A stretch of 12,270 nt of DNA, taken from JBFKUL01 sp041635755. GTDB taxonomy: Bacteria; Pseudomonadota; Gammaproteobacteria; Burkholderiales; SG8-39. Below the pieces are notes generated by a model. That model did not search any database. It saw only the letters and a program-made list of their open reading frames with translations, and had not been told where the DNA came from. Positions 8,373 through 12,270 of this stretch are shown in pieces (position 1 is the first letter of the stretch; the number at the start of each line of letters is the position of its first letter). The DNA lies in NCBI GenBank assembly GCA_041635755.1, contig JBFKUL010000070.1, forward strand, positions 1 through 12,270, in the 5' to 3' direction. The position numbers were made by a program, and so were the translations under genes.

Positions 8373-9353
8373 ATGGGGCTTCTGGACAAAGGCGTTTGGC
8401 GCGACCAGTGGTACGACACAACGAGCACGGGCGGCCGCTTCGAGCGTTCGCGCGCCGCGTTCCGAAACTGGGTGACGCGCGATGGGTCTGCGGGACCGAG
8501 CGGCGTGCCGGGCTTCGCGGCCGCGCCCGGGCGCTACCATCTCTATGTGAGTCTCGCGTGCCCGTGGGCGCAGCGCACGCTCATCATGCGCGAGCTGAAA
8601 GGCCTCAAAGACCTGATTCCGGTGTCGGTGGTTCACTGGCGCATGCTCGAGCACGGCTGGACCTTCGAGCAGGGGCGCGGTGTGGTGCCCGATCCGATCA
8701 TCGGCGCCAAGTACCTGCATCAGATCTATGTTGCAGCAGACCCCTCCTACAGCGGGCGCGTCACGACGCCGGTGCTGTGGGACCGGCTGAATGCGACGAT
8801 CGTGAACAATGAGTCGGCGGAAGTCATCCGCATGTTCAACGACGCCTTCGACGGACTGGGCGCCCGACCGGGCGATTACTACCCTGCAGCATTGCGCACC
8901 GAGATCGACACGCTGAACGAGCGCATCTACGAGACGGTGAACAACGGCGTCTACAAAACGGGCTTCGCCACGGCGCAATCCGCCTACGAGGCGGCGGTGG
9001 GCCCGCTGTTCGAGTCGCTCGACTGGCTTGAGGCGCGCCTCGCGCGGCGGCGCTATCTATGCGGCGAGCGTGTGACCGAGGCCGATATCCGGTTGCTGCC
9101 CACCCTGCTTCGCTTCGATCTGGTTTACTTCTCGCACTTCAAGTGCAACCTGCGGCGCGTCGCGGACTACCCGAACCTTGCCGGATACATGCGCGATCTC
9201 TACCAGTTGCCCGGTGTCGCTGCGACCTTCGATGCCGGGCACGCGAAGCGGCATTACTACGAGAGCCATCGCACGCTGAACCCGAGCGGCATCGTTCCGG
9301 TCGGACCCGAGATCGATTTCTCGGAGCCGCATGATCGGGCCCGCCTCGCTTAG
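8373..9353 (+). CDS. yqjG: Glutathionyl-hydroquinone reductase (Xi-class GST)
   Basis: Cytoplasmic enzyme that reduces glutathionyl-hydroquinones to hydroquinones with release of oxidised glutathione, recycling quinones that have reacted with glutathione. The 326-residue length equals E. coli YqjG. The catalytic Cys63 lies in SLACPWAQRTLI, the Xi-class CPWA motif. GRVTTPVLWD and NNESAEVIRMFN (about 129-158) build the thioredoxin-fold glutathione site; the helical domain carries the conserved VNNGVYKTGFA (about 189-199), and TEADIRLLPTL and VYFSHFKCN are family landmarks. The C-terminus, with LNPSGIVPVGP, is complete. The start at 8373 matches the family N-terminus (MGLLDKGVW), though its ribosome site is only a weak GAGAGAA. 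It runs towards the VOC gene and ends 24 nt from its stop. The flavoprotein lies 80 nt upstream on the same strand. Confidence 0.96.
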   Translation: MGLLDKGVWRDQWYDTTSTGGRFERSRAAFRNWVTRDGSAGPSGVPGFAAAPGRYHLYVSLACPWAQRTLIMRELKGLKDLIPVSVVHWRMLEHGWTFEQGRGVVPDPIIGAKYLHQIYVAADPSYSGRVTTPVLWDRLNATIVNNESAEVIRMFNDAFDGLGARPGDYYPAALRTEIDTLNERIYETVNNGVYKTGFATAQSAYEAAVGPLFESLDWLEARLARRRYLCGERVTEADIRLLPTLLRFDLVYFSHFKCNLRRVADYPNLAGYMRDLYQLPGVAATFDAGHAKRHYYESHRTLNPSGIVPVGPEIDFSEPHDRARLA

Positions 9354-9377
9354 GCGATCCGGCGCGCAACCGGCCAT

Positions 9378-9878
9378 TCAGGTCACGCTCGCGGGGCGTC
9401 GTGTTTTTGCGGTGGTCCAGCGATCGAGTTTCTGCCTCGCGCCATTCTTCGAGGGATCCATCTCGGTATCGTGATTCTTCAATTTGGCCGCGAGCTCGAT
9501 GACGTAGCCATTCGGGTCGCGGAAGTAGATCGAGTGGATAAAGCCGTGGTCCGATACGCCCCGGGTCTCGATGCCTGCGGCCTTGCCCTTGGCGAGCATC
9601 GCCTTGAGCGTCTTCGCGTCGACCTCGAGCGCGATGTGCAGGTCATAGTCGTGTTGTTTCTTGAACTCGAACGGCATGTCCGGCGCCTCGAAGAACGCCA
9701 AATAGGAGCCGTCGCCGAGCTCGTAGAACGTGTGCAGCGTCTCGGTCTTGCGGCCGCTCTTGGTCTCCTTGATCTCCAGGGTTCCGGCAAGGCGCAGCCC
9801 GAGGAAATCTTCGTAGAAGCGGCGCGTCTGCTCCGAATCGCGGCAGCGGTAGGCATTGTGGTGAAGTTTGCGAATCAT
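9378..9878 (-). CDS. VOC-fold metalloprotein (glyoxalase/dioxygenase superfamily)
   Basis: A 166-residue vicinal-oxygen-chelate protein with two beta-alpha-beta-beta-beta modules. Candidate metal ligands stand where expected: His7 in LHHNAY, Glu64 in YLAFFEAP, His81 in DLHIALEVD and Glu128 in GYVIELA; FRDPNGYVIEL is a superfamily signature. This fits glyoxalase I-like, fosfomycin-resistance-like or ring-cleavage enzymes, but the substrate cannot be told. About 35 residues after the fold form a polar, Lys-rich tail not needed by the VOC core. The ribosome site GGGAG precedes the ATG by about nine nt. It lies 28 nt downstream of the GST gene on the same strand, so the pair is very likely one operon and a glutathione-linked substrate is plausible. 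Confidence 0.9.
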   Translation of the reverse strand: MIRKLHHNAYRCRDSEQTRRFYEDFLGLRLAGTLEIKETKSGRKTETLHTFYELGDGSYLAFFEAPDMPFEFKKQHDYDLHIALEVDAKTLKAMLAKGKAAGIETRGVSDHGFIHSIYFRDPNGYVIELAAKLKNHDTEMDPSKNGARQKLDRWTTAKTRRPASVT

Positions 9879-9906
9879 GGTGTTCTCCCGCGTTGGCGCC
9901 TCGCGG

Positions 9907-10581
9907 TCAGACGGCGACGAACGACTTGTCCTTGAGCGAGCCGGCGAAGCCCTCGATCACCTCGTTCACCTTGGGCCAGCTTTTGAGCGCCTTCATATTG
10001 CGCAGCCAGCGCTCGACATTCGGATAGGCTTTGTACGTGCACCGGATCACCTCGCCCAGCGCGATCATCTCGGCGCCCATGTAGTCGGCGAGCGTGATTT
10101 TGTCGCCGCAGAGGTAGGCGTTCTTCGATCCGATCAGGTGCTGGTCGAGAATCTTGAGCCACCCCTGCGTCTTCTGCTTGCCCCATTCGAGGGTGCCGGA
10201 CTGGATCGGGTCGCTCGGCCGCTTGTGGTGCGGGAAGGTCTGTGGATAGACCAGCCCGTAGGCGAAGTCCCGGTAGATGTTGGAATTGAACCAGTCCATC
10301 ATCTCGTGCACGCGCGCGCGCGCCTTCAGGTCCTTCGGGTACGCCGGAGAGCCCGACTTGTCGGCGAGGTACTTCAGGATTGCCGAGCTCTCGGTGAGCC
10401 GAAAATCGCCGTCCTCGAGCACCGGGACGAGGCCGTTCGGGTTGATCTTCAGGTACTCGGGCTTGAGATGCTCTCCGGTGAACAGGTCGACCACCTTGTA
10501 TTCGAGATCGATCCCCTGGTCGGCGGCGAACAGCATGACAATGCGGCTGGTCGTCGACGCGGGATGATAGTAAAGCCTCAT
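9907..10581 (-). CDS. Glutathione S-transferase
   Basis: A 224-residue cytosolic GST that conjugates or isomerises electrophilic substrates using glutathione. The N-terminal thioredoxin fold starts MRLYYHPAS with Ser/Thr residues at 9-12 as likely catalytic hydroxyls, contains the cis-Pro of GLVPVLEDG (50-58) and the glutathione-binding ESSAILKYL (64-72). The C-terminal helical domain has the N-capping box TLADYMGAE. It is theta/nu-like by length and style, but no exact class is claimed. GGAGG lies nine nt before the ATG at 10581. The upstream ABC membrane gene ends 46 nt away and the VOC gene follows after 28 nt, all on the minus strand without terminators between, suggesting an operon. Confidence 0.94.
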   Translation of the reverse strand: MRLYYHPASTTSRIVMLFAADQGIDLEYKVVDLFTGEHLKPEYLKINPNGLVPVLEDGDFRLTESSAILKYLADKSGSPAYPKDLKARARVHEMMDWFNSNIYRDFAYGLVYPQTFPHHKRPSDPIQSGTLEWGKQKTQGWLKILDQHLIGSKNAYLCGDKITLADYMGAEMIALGEVIRCTYKAYPNVERWLRNMKALKSWPKVNEVIEGFAGSLKDKSFVAV

Positions 10582-10627
10582 AAGGGAGCCTCCTTCGCCG
10601 GTGGATGATGCAGTGAAGGTCTGAAGT

Positions 10628-11704
10628 TTAGCCCTTTCGCGCAGGTTCCGGTGAGCGCCTCGATCGACCTTCGGGGACCTGCTCTACGGTCGGCACCACC
10701 TCCTGAAGCAGCCGGTACTGCACGCGCATCTGGGCCTGCTGACGGTAGAAGTTCATCAGCTCGCGCGCCGGCTCGCTGATGCGCTCGAATCCGGACATGA
10801 ACGCGACCACGATCCCGATTTCGGTCTTGCCCTGGACGACCAATACGCCGCCGGCCACCAGCACTGCGATCTGACCGAGATTGCCCATGAAGTTGTTGAA
10901 GAACTTGGCAAAGAACTTGACCGCGAAGAGGCGTACGCGCGTGTCGTAGATGCGCTGAATCATGGCGTCAAGTTCGCCGTTGCTGTTCCCATTGCCGTTA
11001 TTGCTTTCTCCGCCGTTTCCCCGCGCCTCGCTCCCGGGACTGCCGACCACCCGATTGCTGAGCTCGCGCATGTGCTTGGTGCGCGCCTTGGCATGCCGGT
11101 TGATGGCGCGTTGCAGCCAGGGGGCTACGACCAGGGCCGGCACGAAAAACGCGAACGCGACCAACGCCACGAATGGCTCGGTCCAGAGCATGTAGCCGGC
11201 AACGGTCAGCAAGATCCCGGCCGACAGCAGCGGCTGCGCCAGACTTTCGCCAACGAACCCGCCGAGCTTCTCGGTCTCTGCCGCGATCATCGAGATTCGC
11301 GAGCCCACTTCCTCGGCGTCGGCCTCATCCGCGCCGAGTGAGCGCAGGACGCGAGTTCGCAGACGCCGGATCACCCCCTCGGAGACACGCCCGAGGTAGA
11401 AGTTGCGGACGTACTTCAAGGCGCCCTGCAGAAGCAGTACCGCGAGGTAAACGACGCCGAGCGCCAGCAACAGGTTCACTTCGCCGTTCTGCACGGCGCC
11501 GTTGACGATCCGCCGCTGCAGCTCGAGCGGAACCATCGAGAGCGGAAAGACCAGTGCCGTAAGCAGACACAGGCGCAGCTGCTGCGGCGCGCTTACCCGC
11601 CAGACGAACGGGTACAACCCGTGCGGCAGCTTCGGCAGCGGCTCGCGCTCCACCGAGGGCAGTGCCGCACAATAAAGATCACGTAATGCCGAGGTCGAAT
11701 CCAC
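10628..11704 (-). CDS. Stand-alone ABC exporter membrane domain, no ATPase domain
   Basis: A 358-residue type I ABC exporter transmembrane domain. About six helices can be seen: near residues 43-62, 77-98, 159-175, 176-197, 274-290 and 295-306. The text after the last helix (GFERISEPARELMNFYRQQAQMRVQYRLLQ) is the normal coupling region that in half-transporters leads straight into the nucleotide-binding domain, but here the protein ends about 40 residues later with no Walker A, signature or Walker B motif. The next gene is a GST, so no frameshifted ATPase domain follows. A Gly/Asn-rich spacer (about 221-243) interrupts the long cytoplasmic helix after helix 4. The GTG at 11704 is chosen because AAGGAG stands seven nt upstream; the ATG at 11752 lies within leader hairpins. 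Cargo and ATPase partner are unknown. Confidence 0.88.
   Translation of the reverse strand: MDSTSALRDLYCAALPSVEREPLPKLPHGLYPFVWRVSAPQQLRLCLLTALVFPLSMVPLELQRRIVNGAVQNGEVNLLLALGVVYLAVLLLQGALKYVRNFYLGRVSEGVIRRLRTRVLRSLGADEADAEEVGSRISMIAAETEKLGGFVGESLAQPLLSAGILLTVAGYMLWTEPFVALVAFAFFVPALVVAPWLQRAINRHAKARTKHMRELSNRVVGSPGSEARGNGGESNNGNGNSNGELDAMIQRIYDTRVRLFAVKFFAKFFNNFMGNLGQIAVLVAGGVLVVQGKTEIGIVVAFMSGFERISEPARELMNFYRQQAQMRVQYRLLQEVVPTVEQVPEGRSRRSPEPARKG
10973..11044 (-). other. Gly/Asn-rich low-complexity insert in the ABC gene
   Basis: This encodes about 24 residues rich in Gly, Asn, Ser and Glu (NNGNGNSNGE at its core) within the intracellular helix region where ABC exporters usually keep an unbroken helical hairpin. 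The underlying DNA is a run of near-repeated AAC/AAT/GGC/GGN codons that could have grown by slippage. Confidence 0.7.
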
Positions 11705-11711
11705 GATCGGT

Positions 11712-11717
11712 CTCCTT
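11712..11717 (-). promoter_or_regulatory. Shine-Dalgarno setting a GTG start for the ABC gene
   Basis: AAGGAG on the minus strand, seven nt before the GTG at 11704. No comparable site precedes the in-frame ATG at 11752. Confidence 0.7.
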
Positions 11718-11729
11718 CGCTGAACGCTT

Positions 11730-11765
11730 CGGGGCGTCAAGCCCCGGGTCAACTGCGTTGGACCC
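11730..11765 (-). repeat. Two abutting hairpins in the ABC gene leader
   Basis: In transcript order, the first hairpin (11765-11746) is GGGT-C-CAAC / GTTG-ACCC with a GCA loop and one bulged C. The second (11746-11730) is CGGGGC-TTGAC-GCCCCG, a perfect 6-bp GC stem. They share base 11746 and end 12 nt before the AAGGAG ribosome site. No T-tract follows, so they look like a structured leader rather than a terminator. The rest of the 191-nt spacer 11705-11895 shows no gene. Confidence 0.5.
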
Positions 11766-11895
11766 GAGAGACCCTCGAGACCTTACCGATCGGAACCGCC
11801 GTCAAACGATGCGCACAGATACAGCGTAGTGGCTTCGCGCGACGCGCGCTCGCCGCGTCTTGCGCCCCCCGAGCGCTCCAACGGCTGCGCGAGCG

Positions 11896-12057
11896 TCAAT
11901 CCAGGTACGACCTTCGATAGTCCCGGCACTCGCGCGAGGCGGGACCGTACTGCTCGCAGACCTCTTCCACGATCGACTTGATCGGCTTGCCGTCACCGGC
12001 GCAACCAAGTAGCGGCAGCACGGCGACGAGTAAGATGACAAAGCGCAATGGACGCAT
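11896..12057 (-). CDS. Small lipoprotein, 53 residues
   Basis: A short predicted lipoprotein. The signal peptide MRPLRFVILLVAVLPLLGC ends in lipobox LLGC with the lipidated Cys at 19. The mature part is only about 35 residues: a polar helix-like segment with two further cysteines (VCEQYGPASREC) that could pair outside the cytoplasm. AAGGAG at 12065-12070, seven nt before the ATG at 12057, decides the start; the longer in-frame reading from 12177 adds 40 residues that would hide the signal peptide. It lies 191 nt upstream of the ABC membrane gene on the same strand. Function unknown; such small lipoproteins are often missed or over-extended in annotation. Confidence 0.8.
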   Translation of the reverse strand: MRPLRFVILLVAVLPLLGCAGDGKPIKSIVEEVCEQYGPASRECRDYRRSYLD

Positions 12058-12064
12058 CGGTCCT

Positions 12065-12070
12065 CTCCTT
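12065..12070 (-). promoter_or_regulatory. Shine-Dalgarno deciding the small lipoprotein start
   Basis: AAGGAG on the minus strand with seven-nt spacing to the ATG at 12057, which also begins the signal peptide. Confidence 0.75.
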
Positions 12071-12153
12071 GTTTCAACCCCGTCGGACAGCGTTGCCGCG
12101 GCCCAGTTCCGTGCCACCCGGCGCCCGTGACTTGGCGCGCATCGCCCTCCGGT

Positions 12154-12182
12154 TTGCGTCGCGAGAGCCGTCGCCACACAAT
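12154..12182 (+). promoter_or_regulatory. Weak candidate sigma-70-type promoter
   Basis: TTGCGT (12154-12159) and CACAAT (12177-12182) with a 17-nt spacer would start transcription near 12189, ahead of the partial + strand gene at 12212. The match is modest (3/6 and 4/6), so this is only a suggestion. Confidence 0.22.
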
Positions 12183-12211
12183 GACGTTCGACTATCGCAG
12201 CCGGACTTTCG

Positions 12212-12270
12212 ATGCCGACTCCGCCCGACCCCTCCCGCAGCCCGGTCGCGCCCGATGCGCGCTGGCTGGC
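12212..12270 (+). CDS. Possible start of a + strand gene, cut by window edge
   Basis: An open frame from ATG at 12212 to the window end reads MPTPPDPSRSPVAPDARWLA, a Pro/Arg-rich N-terminus common in high-GC proteobacterial proteins. Only 19 full codons are visible, there is no clear ribosome site, and the function cannot be guessed. An alternative open frame starts at the ATG at 12181. It would be divergent from the small lipoprotein at 12057. Confidence 0.35.
   Translation, partial: MPTPPDPSRSPVAPDARWL

Noticed and set aside
9354..9377. Bidirectional terminator between the convergent yqjG and VOC genes
   Set aside because: Only a short CCGG...CCGG palindrome with no T-run on either strand.
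11704..11752. ATG at 11752 as the ABC gene start
   Set aside because: No ribosome site precedes it and it lies inside two predicted hairpins; the GTG at 11704 has AAGGAG at seven nt.

Overview
The window is GC-rich, densely coded proteobacterial chromosome. The catalase-peroxidase and the glutathionyl-hydroquinone reductase read like betaproteobacterial proteins, so a Betaproteobacterium (or a close gammaproteobacterial relative) is the best guess; this is inference from remembered family sequences, not a search. There is no sign of prophage, insertion sequence, CRISPR array, tRNA or rRNA.

Layout: 1-1603 (+) holds the C-terminal three quarters of a catalase-peroxidase (katG) ending at a strong intrinsic terminator. 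1899-5796 (-) holds three genes: an M20-family Zn amidohydrolase (allantoate/N-carbamoyl-amino-acid hydrolase type), a homomeric ATP sulfurylase (sat), and a large secreted lipoprotein resembling DUF4382. An FNR/ANR-like box lies between sat and the lipoprotein. 5934-9353 (+) holds a small two-helix membrane protein, a DUF1850-like protein, an 89-residue charged coiled-coil protein, a sarcosine-oxidase-like flavoprotein and a glutathionyl-hydroquinone reductase. 9378-12057 (-) reads, in transcription order, as a 53-residue lipoprotein, an ABC-exporter membrane domain with no ATPase domain, a glutathione S-transferase and a VOC/glyoxalase-fold protein. The last ~60 bases appear to start another + strand gene, cut by the window edge.

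How the genes fit together: a thiol and oxidative-stress theme recurs. KatG removes peroxide, GS-hydroquinone reductase recycles glutathionyl-quinones, and a GST is followed 28 nt later by a VOC protein in one likely operon; the ABC membrane protein lies 46 nt upstream of the GST. Sat links sulfate and APS/PPi chemistry. The M20 hydrolase and the flavoprotein act on small nitrogen compounds. Nothing proves these work as one system, and most of the region looks like ordinary housekeeping and detoxification.

The points most worth a second look are the ABC membrane domain that ends where its ATPase domain should begin, the tandem hairpins in that gene's leader, a perfect 8-bp inverted repeat between divergent genes at 5860-5879, the FNR-like box at 3185-3198, and a DUF1850-like protein that has lost the family's usual motifs.
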